A DNA stretch of 64,000 nt from an uncultured SAR86 cluster bacterium (GTDB lineage: Bacteria; Pseudomonadota; Gammaproteobacteria; Magnimaribacterales; Magnimaribacteraceae), in assembly GCA_938048695.1 (NCBI GenBank), contig CALIUO010000007.1, positions 235,556-299,555 of the forward strand, read 5' to 3'. The position numbers and the translations under genes were made by a program. Below, one piece after another: positions 31,829 through 44,142 of this stretch. The notes beneath the pieces are model-generated. The model did no database searches. It had not been told where the DNA came from and saw nothing but the letters and a program-made list of their open reading frames with translations. Position 1 is the stretch's first letter, and each line of letters starts with the position of its first letter.

Positions 31829-31865
31829 AAATGTTGATTTTACAGTTAGAAAAAAAAGACTCAAC

Positions 31866-31894
31866 TTGACCTCCATGAAAGGCATATATATGCT
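31866..31894 (+). promoter_or_regulatory. Sigma-70 promoter for leuA leader
   Basis: TTGACC-N17-TATGCT. Confidence 0.7.
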
Positions 31895-31901
31895 AGCGCC
31901 G

Positions 31902-32000
31902 ATGATTTTAGTCGCCAAAGAATTGAAGCAGCTCCGACTTACTTACCCGGTCTCTCTTTATGAGGGTTTACCGGGCAAAACTTTGGGCTTATAGCTCCAA
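31902..32000 (+). promoter_or_regulatory. Structured leuA leader with Leu-rich 30-codon ORF (31902-31994)
   Basis: ORF MILVAKELKQLRLTYPVSLYEGLPGKTLGL*; hairpins AGTCG/CGACT, CCCGGT-CTCTC/GAGGG-ACCGGG, TTGG-GCT/AGC-CCAA. Confidence 0.5.
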
Positions 32001-32030
32001 TCTGATTACAACAAAATTTTCTGGAGATAA

Positions 32031-33716
<1,686 letters not shown>

Positions 33717-33729
33717 ATCAAAACTATAA

Positions 33730-33766
33730 TATAACTCCGAAATAGGATATTTCTAGGGGAGTTATA
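33730..33766 (+). promoter_or_regulatory. Hairpin/palindrome occluding SD and first base of start codon of MFS gene
   Basis: TATAACTCC-GAAATA-GGA-TATTTC-(TAGG)-GGAGTTATA; 9 bp + 6 bp stems, directly after TATAAT at 33725-33730. Confidence 0.65.
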
Positions 33767-35163
33767 TGAGCACATCGACTGTAGGGCGCAATACAATTTT
33801 TGCTTATGGAGGATTAGCAACTCCTTTAGCTATGATTGGCTATCCAATAGCTATTTGGTTAATTCCTTTCTACTCTGAAGTTGTTGGAATACCGCTCTAC
33901 ATAATTGCGAATCTACTTTTAATTGCCAGATTTACAGATGTCATTACTGATCCTATTCTTGGACAATTGGGTGACTCAACCAGAACATCTATTGGAAGGA
34001 GGAAGCCGTGGATAATTTTAGGTGTTCCTCTGATGATGCTAGCAATTTATAAATTATTCATCCCTGGTACTGAGGTCTCAATTACTTATTTCGTCATTTG
34101 GATGATGCTTATGTATTTAGGATCGACAATTATCAGCATACCTTATGGCGCTTGGGGAGCAGAGATTTCTCCAGACTATCATCAAAGATCTAGAGTGGTA
34201 GGCGGAAGAGAAGGATGGACACTAATTGGTTTATTGATCTCAGCCCTCATACCTTTGGCTATAGAAGTTTCTGGACAAGGTATAAGTATTTTTGACTCTA
34301 TTAAAAGAATGTTGGCTGCAATTTTCATATTTCAAGATTTTGCGACTTCAGGAAAGATGTCCGATATTCTTGCAAGCATGGGAATAGGAATTATATTTCT
34401 GTTACCTATATTCGCCGCTTGGGCATTATGGAAAGTTCCAGACCCTATGCCCGAAGTTGAAAAGAAAATTCCATTATTTGAAGGATTAAAATATGCAGCA
34501 GAAAATCCTCTTTTGGTTAGAATCCTATTGATAATATTCTTGGTAATCGCAGGAGAGTCATTTAGAAATACTTTATCACTTTGGTTTGTAAGGGATGTCA
34601 TTGGAATAGAGACAGTTGGAGCCTCATATGCAAGATACTTCATAGCAGGTCTTATAGGGGTACCATTTTGGCTTTGGCTAGGAAAAACCCTAGGAAAACA
34701 CAAAGCATTCTGTATTACTCTTGTAGGAACAGGTTCAGTCAGCTTCCTGTGTTTTTTTCTTGAGAGAGGAGATTTTACCGCATTCCATATACTATTTCTT
34801 TTAAAAGGTTTTTGTTTTGGGGGTCTTCAATTTCTACCAGCCTCAATGCTTGCGGATGTTGTCGATTTAGACTCGCTTAAAACAGGCGGAAGACGAGCAG
34901 GAACTTTCTTTGCCCTAAATGGAATGATTGCAAAAGTATCTGCAATGGTTGCGGTCTGGGCTGCTGCCATATTGGTAGATTTCTCTGGATTCATTCCAGG
35001 AACTAATAATTCTGATGAAGCAATGCTAGCCCTCAGAATATATTATTGTCTAGGATGTGCTGCTTTCTTTTTACCCGCTTTATTTTTAACCTGGTTCTAT
35101 CCGCTTACAAAAGAAAAGCATCAAGAGTTGAGGCTAGAGCTAGAAGGCCAAAAAGGAGTCTAG
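33766..35163 (+). CDS. MFS transporter, GPH (MelB-like) sugar:cation symporter family
   Basis: RFTDVITDPILGQLGDSTRTSIGRRKPWI signature, 12 TM pattern. Confidence 0.88.
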   Translation: MSTSTVGRNTIFAYGGLATPLAMIGYPIAIWLIPFYSEVVGIPLYIIANLLLIARFTDVITDPILGQLGDSTRTSIGRRKPWIILGVPLMMLAIYKLFIPGTEVSITYFVIWMMLMYLGSTIISIPYGAWGAEISPDYHQRSRVVGGREGWTLIGLLISALIPLAIEVSGQGISIFDSIKRMLAAIFIFQDFATSGKMSDILASMGIGIIFLLPIFAAWALWKVPDPMPEVEKKIPLFEGLKYAAENPLLVRILLIIFLVIAGESFRNTLSLWFVRDVIGIETVGASYARYFIAGLIGVPFWLWLGKTLGKHKAFCITLVGTGSVSFLCFFLERGDFTAFHILFLLKGFCFGGLQFLPASMLADVVDLDSLKTGGRRAGTFFALNGMIAKVSAMVAVWAAAILVDFSGFIPGTNNSDEAMLALRIYYCLGCAAFFLPALFLTWFYPLTKEKHQELRLELEGQKGV

Positions 35164-35164
35164 T

Positions 35165-35938
35165 TTACTTAAAGTTTGGCTGCCTCTTTTCCATAAAGGC
35201 GGTTATACCTTCGATATTATCTTCTGAACCGGTTAATGTATTTTGAGTTTTAGCTTCTAAATTATAAATATCTTGGTAAGAACTATCTAAAGATTGCCTC
35301 ATTATCTTCTTGGTAAGACTTAATGATTGAGAGGAACGAAGGCTTAATTTTTCAGCCCATGACAATGCTTCATCAAGTAAATTTTCTGCTTCAACAACTT
35401 TATTGACCAATCCTAATTCAAGACATCTTTCAGAGTTAATCCTCTCTCCCTCTATTGCAATCTGGTAAGCTAATTTATATCCCACAGTGTTAGTCAGAAA
35501 CCAATTAGCCCCTCCGTCAGGTATAAGGCCTATATTGCTAAAAGCCTGAAGAATATAAGCCTCCTTAGACATAACGGTTAGGTCACAAGCCATAGCATAA
35601 GCGCTGCCTATTCCTGCAGCTGCTCCATTTACAGCAGAAATAACGGGTTTAGGCATTTCCATTATTTCCCTGAGACTGGGTAAGTAACCCTCAACTAATG
35701 CCATTTCAGTATCTGACCATTTACTATCTCTGGCTGATAAATCAGCACCCGCAGAAAAGCTAAGTCCCTCACCAGTTAAAACAATAGCCCTAACGCTTGA
35801 ATCATTTTTTGCCTCAACTAAGGCATCTAGAATATCTTCAGTCATCTTTGCATTAAATGCATTTCTTACTTCAGGCCTATTGAATGTTATGAGCGCTACA
35901 GAACCTTTTTTTTCATATTTTACGGTTTCTAAGTTCAT
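35165..35938 (-). CDS. Enoyl-CoA hydratase/isomerase family protein
   Basis: LITFNRPEVRNAFN, GEGLSFSAGADL, KPVISAVNGAAAGIG. Confidence 0.92.
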   Translation of the reverse strand: MNLETVKYEKKGSVALITFNRPEVRNAFNAKMTEDILDALVEAKNDSSVRAIVLTGEGLSFSAGADLSARDSKWSDTEMALVEGYLPSLREIMEMPKPVISAVNGAAAGIGSAYAMACDLTVMSKEAYILQAFSNIGLIPDGGANWFLTNTVGYKLAYQIAIEGERINSERCLELGLVNKVVEAENLLDEALSWAEKLSLRSSQSLSLTKKIMRQSLDSSYQDIYNLEAKTQNTLTGSEDNIEGITAFMEKRQPNFK

Positions 35939-35950
35939 CCCTTTCTCCTT

Positions 35951-37267
35951 TTAAAAATTATGATTCCATTTTATAGATATGCCATGCTCGTTGATATTGG
36001 TATGAAACTCATCACAAACCCACAAATCACCGACAGCGGCTATTTTTTCATCAATATAGATTATAGGAATATAGTCTCTCTTCCAATCGGGAACCTCGAA
36101 TTCTTGGAAAAGATTTTTTATTTTTTGACTTTTAGATCTTCCAAAAGGCTTACACCTCTCGCCTCCTACTCTAGCTTTAATTTTTATATCGCTTCCTATA
36201 AATTTCTTATCAAGCCCTTTACCAAATGATTCTTCAACAGAAAGTTCTCCGGTGGGTATTTTTATAAGGTCTTTTAAATCCCATTCTAAACTCATATTTT
36301 CAGACAAAGGCTCTAATAAGTGATTGTCAATTATCCTAATTTCTTTTGATGAGAAAACAATTTTGATATCAGAAGTATAGTCATGTTTATCAAAGTTAAA
36401 TATAGAAGAACCTTCGGAAGACTCATTCATTAATGAAAAGATTTGATCTTCCTGACCTGGAGAAAGCCTTATATTATTGAAATGATTCAACCAAAAGACT
36501 ACGAGATTCTGCTGTCTCTGTGATGAAAAAGATTTTAATTTATCCATGTCTAAAACATTTTTAGAAAATTGGATTTTATTTAAATCCTCCATAGCAACTT
36601 CTTCAAGAACTTGAGCGGCTTTTGTTGCCTTGATAGATATTTTTTTTAGGGATTTATGAATGAAAGGCCACTTTTTTTGTATTTCTGGAATTATATTGTT
36701 CCTTATCAAATTTCTTGAATAGTATGATTCTTTATTTGAATCGTCCTCTATCCAGTTTATATTGTGTTTTAAAGCATAGTTAAGTAATTCTTCTTTATTA
36801 TTTTCTAAAAAAGGTCTATAAAAATTTAAAGGACCTACTGTTGAAGTTATATTTATTCCTCGTAATCCTTTTAGGCCCGTTCCTCTGAATAATCTAAATA
36901 ATATAGTTTCTGTTTGGTCATCTAAATGATGACCAGTAATAATTAAGTCACCTGAATTAGCCCATTCCTCAAAGGCTTGGTACCTTTTTTCTCGTAAAGA
37001 TTGTTCCGATACTTTTTCAAATTTTCCTAATCTCCAAGACTTGAACTTAACATTCAATTCAGAAGCTCTTTCTTTACAAAAATCTTCCCAACTATCTGAT
37101 TCTTTATTAACCTTATGATTAACGTGAAGAGCTGTAATTTTATTTTTATATTCTGGATTATCAGATAAAAATGTTAACAAAACGGAGGAGTCCAGACCCC
37201 CTGAAAAAGCCACTCCAATCCTTGAGAAATTCTCTAAATATCCTTTGTCTAGACTAAATTGAGACAT
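35951..37267 (-). CDS. tilS: tRNA(Ile)-lysidine synthetase
   Basis: VAFSGGLDSSVLL PP-loop, GHHLDDQTETILFRLFRGTGLKGLRG. Confidence 0.95.
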   Translation of the reverse strand: MSQFSLDKGYLENFSRIGVAFSGGLDSSVLLTFLSDNPEYKNKITALHVNHKVNKESDSWEDFCKERASELNVKFKSWRLGKFEKVSEQSLREKRYQAFEEWANSGDLIITGHHLDDQTETILFRLFRGTGLKGLRGINITSTVGPLNFYRPFLENNKEELLNYALKHNINWIEDDSNKESYYSRNLIRNNIIPEIQKKWPFIHKSLKKISIKATKAAQVLEEVAMEDLNKIQFSKNVLDMDKLKSFSSQRQQNLVVFWLNHFNNIRLSPGQEDQIFSLMNESSEGSSIFNFDKHDYTSDIKIVFSSKEIRIIDNHLLEPLSENMSLEWDLKDLIKIPTGELSVEESFGKGLDKKFIGSDIKIKARVGGERCKPFGRSKSQKIKNLFQEFEVPDWKRDYIPIIYIDEKIAAVGDLWVCDEFHTNINEHGISIKWNHNF

Positions 37268-38214
37268 TAAATGGAACCATAACTCATCAATCTCTCATAT
37301 CTCTTTTCTAAAAGCGTATTTATAGGAGTATTTGTAAGTTTGTCTAAACTTCTGATTAATACTTTAGATAAATTAGATGATGCTTGATCAAAACTTCGAT
37401 GAGCTCCACCAAGCGGTTCAGGTATTACCTCATCGATTAAACCTAAATCCAGAATACTCTGAGCATTTAATTTCATTGCCTCAGCTGCTAAATCAGCTTT
37501 TGTTGAGTCTCTCCAAACGATACTAGCGCAAGCTTCCGGTGATGCAACGGAGTAAGTGGAATGTTCGAGCATTGTTATGTGGTCTCCAACACCTAATGCT
37601 AATGCTCCTCCTGACCCCCCTTCTCCAACTACGTTAACAATTATGGGTGTCTTTAGCGATGACATTACTCTTAAATTATAAGCAATAGCTTCACTTTGAC
37701 CTCTTTCTTCGCTATCTATTCCAGGATAAGCCCCGGGGGTATCTACCAATGTAACAACTGGTAAAGAAAATCTCTCTGCAAGTTGCATTAACCGACATGC
37801 CTTTCTATAGCCTTCTGGTTGAGACATACCAAAATTATGTAGGATTTTCTCTTCCGTAGATCTGCCTTTTTCATGACCAATGAACATAACTTTATATTCA
37901 CCTATTGACCCTATACCTCCAATAACTGCTCTATCATCTGAAAAATGCCTGTCACCATGTAGTTCATCAAATTCGTCAGATATCCTATCAATATAATCTA
38001 GAAAATGTGGTCTCTCAGGATGTCGAGCCACTTGTACGTTCTGCCAAGGAGAAAGATTTGAATAAATCTTTTCTGTAGTTTTCATTATTGATTCATTCAG
38101 TCGTATGACTTCCTTTTGGATAGATTCATCGTCAAGTTCGGAATCTTTAAGGTCCAATACCTGTTGTTCTAGATCGGCTATGGGTTGTTCAAAATCTAAA
38201 TAGCTCTTCAACAT
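37267..38214 (-). CDS. accA: Acetyl-CoA carboxylase carboxyltransferase alpha
   Basis: YLDFEQPIADLEQQV, FDELHGDRHFSDDRAVIGGI, GEGGSGGALALGVGD. Confidence 0.97.
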   Translation of the reverse strand: MLKSYLDFEQPIADLEQQVLDLKDSELDDESIQKEVIRLNESIMKTTEKIYSNLSPWQNVQVARHPERPHFLDYIDRISDEFDELHGDRHFSDDRAVIGGIGSIGEYKVMFIGHEKGRSTEEKILHNFGMSQPEGYRKACRLMQLAERFSLPVVTLVDTPGAYPGIDSEERGQSEAIAYNLRVMSSLKTPIIVNVVGEGGSGGALALGVGDHITMLEHSTYSVASPEACASIVWRDSTKADLAAEAMKLNAQSILDLGLIDEVIPEPLGGAHRSFDQASSNLSKVLIRSLDKLTNTPINTLLEKRYERLMSYGSI

Positions 38215-38222
38215 TTTAAAAT

Positions 38223-41200
38223 TTAGTTTATGTGAGTTTGAGTATGATAAACGAACTCTACATTTTCTGCTCCAAAACGTTTACCTAAAGCCTTAATGGA
38301 AGCATCATCAAGTTTCACTGAAAAATGATTTGGGAGAGCTATGTCCGCCTTAGCAGAGCTACCTTTATAAGAAATCAAAACAGAATTTCCTTCAGAGCTA
38401 GTAGCTATTTCTTTAAGAGAATTAACTACTGATAGAGTATCTCCATTGTTATTTTCAATATCTATTTTGATGTTTTTTATGTACTCACGTCGGGCCTCAT
38501 CAAAAGTTAGAATCCTCTCAGCTATCATTTTATGCTTAACAGAGTCTGAGTAGTCATCCTTTTCTATTATTCCCTCTACAACCAAGACCTGCCCTTTTTT
38601 CAATAGATTTCTATATTTTTCAAACACATCTGCCCAAATTGAGACCTCAATCTTTGCTGAACCATCATCCAGAGTAGCAAATGCAAATCTACCTCTTTTT
38701 CCTTGTCGCACATTAAATTGCATTAAACATCCTGCAATTCTCTGCTTATGAGCTTCTGATTGCAGCTCAGATATAAAGAACCCACACATGTTTCTTACTT
38801 CTTTCTTCTTGTTCTCTAAGGGATGAGAATCCAAATAAAAGCCCAAGGCACTCCATTCAGCAGACACTTCATCGAATTCTATATTTTCATCAATTTTCTC
38901 CTCTGAGGGAGAGACAGTTTCTTCACCAAATAAATCTTTTATATTACTTTTATTTCGTTCAGAGGCTTGTTCTGCATTTTTTAGGCAGGAATCTATTCTT
39001 CGGAATAAATCCTCTCTAGAGCCAAGCGAGTCCATGGCCCCTGAGCCAATGAGAGTCGTGAGGATACGCTTATTTATCCTGTTAAATCCAACTCTCATAC
39101 AGAAGTCATACATATCGACAAACTTCTTACTTTTTCGCTCAGATACTATCTGATCAACTAATGACTCCCCTATACCTTTAATGGCACCTAGCCCATATAA
39201 AATCGTTGAAGAATCAAGATCTTCAAATCTATATGAGCTTTCATTAATATCAGGGCTAAGTACTGTTAAACCTATGTTTTTACAATCATCTACAAAAAGT
39301 TGAATATTATCAGTATTACCTAAATCACAAGACAAGACTGATGCCATAAATTCAGCTGGAAAATGTGCTTTAAGCCATGCAGTTTGATAAGCAATTAAGG
39401 CATAGCCAACTGAATGAGACCTATTAAATCCATATCCAGCAAATTGCTCTATCTGATCAAAAAGATTGGCAGCATAACGCTCATTCACGTCCTTTTTTAT
39501 TGCTCCTTCGACAAACGTTGAACGTAGACTTTCCATCTCTTCTTTCTTCTTTTTTCCCATAGCCCTTCTTAAAATATCAGCCTGTCCTAGTGAAAAGCCA
39601 GACAATTCTTGGGCTATTTGCATAACTTGTTCCTGATATACAATAACTCCATAGGTGGTACTAAGAATCTTTTTTACTGCCTCATGACCATAGGTCACCT
39701 CTTCTTTTCCATGCTTTCTTTTGATATAAGAATCAACCATGTTCATTCCCAATGCACCAGGACGGTATAAGGCATTCATACTGACAATGTCTTCAAAATC
39801 ATTTGGAATAAGTTGCTTTAAATAATCTCTCATTCCTCTTGATTCAAGTTGAAATATGCCAGTTGTCTCTCCCCTTTGTAACAGCTCAAAAGTTGCAGCG
39901 TCCTTTAAAGATAGATTCTCAATATCAATCTCATCTTCTTTATTTTTTGCCTTGGCATTTATTCTTCTAACAGATTGATCGATTATAGTAAGTGTTTTTA
40001 AACCAAGAAAATCAAATTTAACTAAACCTGCTGACTCTACATCGCCCATATCAAATTGTGATGCCACTGTTCCTTTGTCTGAATCCAAGAAAAGTGGAGT
40101 AAAGTCAGTTAATGCAGTTGGAGCGATAACAACGCCAGCGGCATGGGTTCCAACACTTCTCGATAAACCCTCTAGCTTAAGCGCCATATCAAAAACTTCT
40201 CTAGACTCATCAGATTCATCAATTGTTTCTTTAAATTGTTTCTCTTTATATGCTTCGTTAAGACTTATGCCCAAAACATCCGGAATAGCTTTTGCTAATC
40301 GATCTCCGAAACCATATGGTTTTCCTAAAACTCTTACTACATCGCGCAAAACAGCTCTAGCTGCCATGGTACCTCTTGTGCTAATTTGAGCCACAGAGTC
40401 CTTCCCATATTTGTTTGTAACATATTCAAGAACCTTGTCTCGACCTTCGATACAAAAATCTATATCAAAGTCAGGATTACTTACTCTTTCAGGGTTTAGG
40501 AACCGTTCAAATAATAAGTCATACCTAATAGGATCTATAGCCGTTATGCCTAATGCGTAAGCTACAATAGAACCAGCACCAGAACCTCTTCCAGGTCCAA
40601 CAGGAATTTCATTCTTTTGAGCCCAATTAACAAAATCTGCAACTATTAAAAAATATCCTGCAAAATCTAGCTTACAAATCATGTCTAACTCATAATCCAA
40701 TCTTTCGCTATAAGCAGATTCATCCAGGTCATACGAATCAACTGATTCTTTAATATCATCTATTCGCTTAGACAAACCTTCTCTAGAAATTATTCTTAAG
40801 AATTCTTCTCTGGAATGCTCTTCTGGTACTTCAAAGTCAGGTAAGTAGAACTTTCCTAATTCCAAATCTATATTGCATTTAGAAGCAATCTTTACAGTAT
40901 TGATAAGGGCTTCAGGTATATCAGAGAATAGTTCAATCATCTCTTCTTTACTTCTTAAGAATTGCTCTTCAGAGTAATTCCTTGATCTTCTTGGGTCGTC
41001 TAAAGTCTCACCTCTTTGTATACAAACTCTTGCTTCATGAGCTTCAAAATCTGAAGGAGATATATCTGGATCTACGGCATTCAAAAATCTAACATTATTG
41101 GTAGCGACTACAGGTATTCCTTTCTTTGAAGCTAGCTTTAGAATTGAATCATTGTATTCTTTCTCATTAGCTTTTCCTGTTCTTTGGATCTCAATAAAAA

Positions 41201-41702
41201 AATTATCTCCAAAAATATTCTGGAAGAAGTCTATTCTTGATTCCGAAAGTTGATGATTACCTGCCAAAACCGAGTTCCCTATATGACCGTCTAACCCACC
41301 TGAGAGAGCTATTATTCCTTCAGAGAATTCTTCTAACCAACTAAAAAGAACGACAGGATCTCCGTTAACTTGGCCGTCAACATAGGCCCTAGAGACTAAC
41401 TTAGTTAAGTTTATATAGCCTTGCTTGTTCTGTGCTAAAAGAACCAATGGAGCTGCAACGGAGTCTTTATTCTTTGCAACATAAACCTCAGACCCAACTA
41501 TAGGTTTAATGCCTTGCTTCCTGGCAGATCTGTAAAATTCAATCAGCCCAAAAAGATTGGTTAAATCTGTTAATGCTATTGAGTGATATCCAAGCTTTAA
41601 AGTGTGATCCACAAGCTCATTAACTCTTATTATGCCATCCACTAGAGAGTACTCAGAATGCACATGCAAATGCACAAAATCTAGATTTTCAGTTTGGCTC
41701 AT
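38223..41702 (-). CDS. dnaE: DNA polymerase III alpha subunit
   Basis: PHP domain FVHLHVHSEYSLVDG, GPGRGSGAGSIVAYALGIT, NPDFDIDF. Confidence 0.98.
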   Translation of the reverse strand: MSQTENLDFVHLHVHSEYSLVDGIIRVNELVDHTLKLGYHSIALTDLTNLFGLIEFYRSARKQGIKPIVGSEVYVAKNKDSVAAPLVLLAQNKQGYINLTKLVSRAYVDGQVNGDPVVLFSWLEEFSEGIIALSGGLDGHIGNSVLAGNHQLSESRIDFFQNIFGDNFFIEIQRTGKANEKEYNDSILKLASKKGIPVVATNNVRFLNAVDPDISPSDFEAHEARVCIQRGETLDDPRRSRNYSEEQFLRSKEEMIELFSDIPEALINTVKIASKCNIDLELGKFYLPDFEVPEEHSREEFLRIISREGLSKRIDDIKESVDSYDLDESAYSERLDYELDMICKLDFAGYFLIVADFVNWAQKNEIPVGPGRGSGAGSIVAYALGITAIDPIRYDLLFERFLNPERVSNPDFDIDFCIEGRDKVLEYVTNKYGKDSVAQISTRGTMAARAVLRDVVRVLGKPYGFGDRLAKAIPDVLGISLNEAYKEKQFKETIDESDESREVFDMALKLEGLSRSVGTHAAGVVIAPTALTDFTPLFLDSDKGTVASQFDMGDVESAGLVKFDFLGLKTLTIIDQSVRRINAKAKNKEDEIDIENLSLKDAATFELLQRGETTGIFQLESRGMRDYLKQLIPNDFEDIVSMNALYRPGALGMNMVDSYIKRKHGKEEVTYGHEAVKKILSTTYGVIVYQEQVMQIAQELSGFSLGQADILRRAMGKKKKEEMESLRSTFVEGAIKKDVNERYAANLFDQIEQFAGYGFNRSHSVGYALIAYQTAWLKAHFPAEFMASVLSCDLGNTDNIQLFVDDCKNIGLTVLSPDINESSYRFEDLDSSTILYGLGAIKGIGESLVDQIVSERKSKKFVDMYDFCMRVGFNRINKRILTTLIGSGAMDSLGSREDLFRRIDSCLKNAEQASERNKSNIKDLFGEETVSPSEEKIDENIEFDEVSAEWSALGFYLDSHPLENKKKEVRNMCGFFISELQSEAHKQRIAGCLMQFNVRQGKRGRFAFATLDDGSAKIEVSIWADVFEKYRNLLKKGQVLVVEGIIEKDDYSDSVKHKMIAERILTFDEARREYIKNIKIDIENNNGDTLSVVNSLKEIATSSEGNSVLISYKGSSAKADIALPNHFSVKLDDASIKALGKRFGAENVEFVYHTQTHIN

Positions 41703-42255
41703 TTATCATCTTAACTGGTTTAAAGCTTAACCTATGTTCATCGGTAACACCGTACAATTTTAATGCTTCTAGATGCATCTTTGTAGGATAACCTTTATGT
41801 TGTTTAAAACCATATTCTGGGTACCTGATATCAACTTCCTTCATATAGTTATCTCTCCCTACCTTAGCAAGAATTGATGCTGCCATAATATTTTTTTTTG
41901 ATTGATCGCCTCTAATTATTGTTTGAACTTTACACTTTGTTTTAGGTGCATACTGACCATCAATAAGAGCAATATCAGGAAAAATATCCAAACCTTCTAT
42001 GGCTCTTTTCATCGCCAACAAAGAGGCCTTTAAAATGTTTATTTCGTCAATTTCTTGAGCAGTACTTAAGCCTATAGACCAAGAAAGAGCGGTTTCTTGT
42101 ATTTTTCTTGCTATGAGCTCTCTTTTTATTGTTGAAATCTTTTTTGAATCGTCCAATCCTTTTATATCTATTGCGTCATCTAATATAACTGCTGCAGCAA
42201 ATACTGGGCCAGCTAAAGGACCTCTTCCGGCTTCATCTACACCTGCTTCTATCAA
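41689..42255 (-). CDS. rnhB: Ribonuclease HII
   Basis: GVDEAGRGPLAGPV, ILAKVGRD. Confidence 0.96.
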   Translation of the reverse strand: MIEAGVDEAGRGPLAGPVFAAAVILDDAIDIKGLDDSKKISTIKRELIARKIQETALSWSIGLSTAQEIDEINILKASLLAMKRAIEGLDIFPDIALIDGQYAPKTKCKVQTIIRGDQSKKNIMAASILAKVGRDNYMKEVDIRYPEYGFKQHKGYPTKMHLEALKLYGVTDEHRLSFKPVKMINEPN

Positions 42256-43370
42256 TTCAATATCTGTAAAATTTCCTTAGAAGCTTTCTCTGCTCCGCCT
42301 GCTCTAAGGTTTTCTTTAATCTGATTGAATTCTTTCAAGTAGAGCACAAAATCTTTATCTTCAACTGTTTCCACTGAATTAACAATATTATTTACTGTCA
42401 CTTCTGCTTGAAGTAATTCAGGAAGAATCTTCTGTCCTTTAATTAGATTTGGCAGAGAAAAGGAATCTATTTTCAATAAAGGCTTGATGATAAGGTATGA
42501 AAGCCAATTGGTTCTATATAAGGCAATACAAGGGGTAAAAGACAGGATTGATTCGAGTGTTGCAGTTCCAGAGGTAATTATAGAAATCTTAGATTTCATT
42601 AAAATTTCTTGAGAATCTCCATAAGAAACTTGTACTAGTCCCGCCATATCTTCTTTGAACAATGATAAATGATCTTTATTTGATAGAGGCATCAGAAATT
42701 CATAGTTTGGATTTATTTCTTTCAATTTCTTTGCTGCTTGAATTATCACATCACCCATTGAAAGGATCTCAGATTTTCGGCTGCCAGGTAATAAGGCAAT
42801 AGTATTATTTCTTTTTGTTTGGATTTCATCTTGCGTTATATCGATTTTATAAGCCAAAGGATGACCTACATAACTTTCTCTGATTTTCGAACCCTTATAA
42901 GTAGATCCTTCAAAAGGAAAAAGAGTTAGGACCAGGTCTATAGATTTTTCCATAGATTTAATACGCCCCTTTCTCCAAGCCCAAACAGAAGGACTGACAT
43001 ATTGAACCGTTTTAAGAGAACAATTTTGTTTCAAAAATTTAGCAACTGGGAGATTGAAATCTGGAGAATCTATACCTATAAAAATATCTGGCCCTTCTTC
43101 AAGTAGATAGTCTTTTAATCCTTTTCTGAGCCTAAGTAATTTTCTTAGATTTAGTAAAGGTTCTATTATTCCCATCACAGAAATCTCATTCATGTCGAAA
43201 AAAGAATCCAAGCCCTCAGAGATCATTTTTGAACCACCAACTCCAATAAATTGAATTGATGGATTGATACTTTTTAGGGATTGCATTAACGGCGCTCCTA
43301 ATTCATCGCCAGATTTTTCACCTGCGACAATGGCTATTTTTATATTCTTCTTTTGGATTGTATCTATCAT
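42252..43370 (-). CDS. lpxB: Lipid-A-disaccharide synthase
   Basis: VAGEKSGDELGAPLM, YVSPSVWAWRKGR, GTATLE. Confidence 0.96.
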   Translation of the reverse strand: MIDTIQKKNIKIAIVAGEKSGDELGAPLMQSLKSINPSIQFIGVGGSKMISEGLDSFFDMNEISVMGIIEPLLNLRKLLRLRKGLKDYLLEEGPDIFIGIDSPDFNLPVAKFLKQNCSLKTVQYVSPSVWAWRKGRIKSMEKSIDLVLTLFPFEGSTYKGSKIRESYVGHPLAYKIDITQDEIQTKRNNTIALLPGSRKSEILSMGDVIIQAAKKLKEINPNYEFLMPLSNKDHLSLFKEDMAGLVQVSYGDSQEILMKSKISIITSGTATLESILSFTPCIALYRTNWLSYLIIKPLLKIDSFSLPNLIKGQKILPELLQAEVTVNNIVNSVETVEDKDFVLYLKEFNQIKENLRAGGAEKASKEILQILN

Positions 43371-44140
43371 TAACGAGATATGCCTCTCGTTGAATTTTCG
43401 ATAGAAGTAAGGAATAGATCGACTTCTTTAAAATCCTTTCTTAATGATTTAAGTTCGTTTACAGCCTCTTCAACTGTTAATTTTTTTCTGTAGATTGACC
43501 TATAAGCTGACCTTAAAGCCTCAATAATGTCTTTAGAATAACCTATTCTCTTAATTCCAGTGACATTTATACCAAATGGTTTAGCTGGATTACCTCTTAC
43601 CTTGACATAAGCTGGTATATCTTTATTAACCGCACTACCCATGGCACAGAAACTATAACTTCCAATTGAACAGAATTGGTGAACAATGGCATAACCTCCC
43701 AGGATAGCCCCATCTCCAACATTTACAGATCCTGCCAAGGCTGCTTGATTTGTTAAAACGATGTCATGTCCTAAGACGCAGTCATGCGCTATGTGAGAGT
43801 AAGCCATAATGAGGTTTCTATTCCCAATCAAAGTATCACCTCTATCTTGTACGGTGCCTCTATGTATTGTTACACCTTCTCTGATGATATTATCATCTCC
43901 TATGGTGAGGGTTGTTGGCTCATTGTTATATTTCTTATCGGGACTACCGTCCCCTAATGTAGAAAATTGAAAAATGTGATTTCTTTCACCTATCTTAGTG
44001 GGGCCTTTCAAAATTACATGCGATTCAATTTTAGTATCTTCTCCAATTTCAACATCTGGACCAATTAAACAAAAGGGGCCAATTTCTACTGATTCAGCAA
44101 TTTTTGCAGTTGGGTCAACTATGGAAGAAGGATGAATCAT
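43370..44140 (-). CDS. lpxA: UDP-N-acetylglucosamine acyltransferase
   Basis: IHPSSIVDPTAKIAESVEIGPFCLIGPDVEIG hexapeptide helix, MAYSHIAHDC. Confidence 0.96.
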   Translation of the reverse strand: MIHPSSIVDPTAKIAESVEIGPFCLIGPDVEIGEDTKIESHVILKGPTKIGERNHIFQFSTLGDGSPDKKYNNEPTTLTIGDDNIIREGVTIHRGTVQDRGDTLIGNRNLIMAYSHIAHDCVLGHDIVLTNQAALAGSVNVGDGAILGGYAIVHQFCSIGSYSFCAMGSAVNKDIPAYVKVRGNPAKPFGINVTGIKRIGYSKDIIEALRSAYRSIYRKKLTVEEAVNELKSLRKDFKEVDLFLTSIENSTRGISR

Positions 44141-44142
44141 CT

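Noticed and set aside
31829-31918. Upstream part of the 163-aa ORF (MATKIIGASIYMPF...)
   Set aside because: Overlaps the leuA promoter region; homology-like psi N-terminus begins at M in 31828.
38223-41702. dnaE examined for an intein or split gene
   Set aside because: Length and motif order are those of a continuous DnaE.
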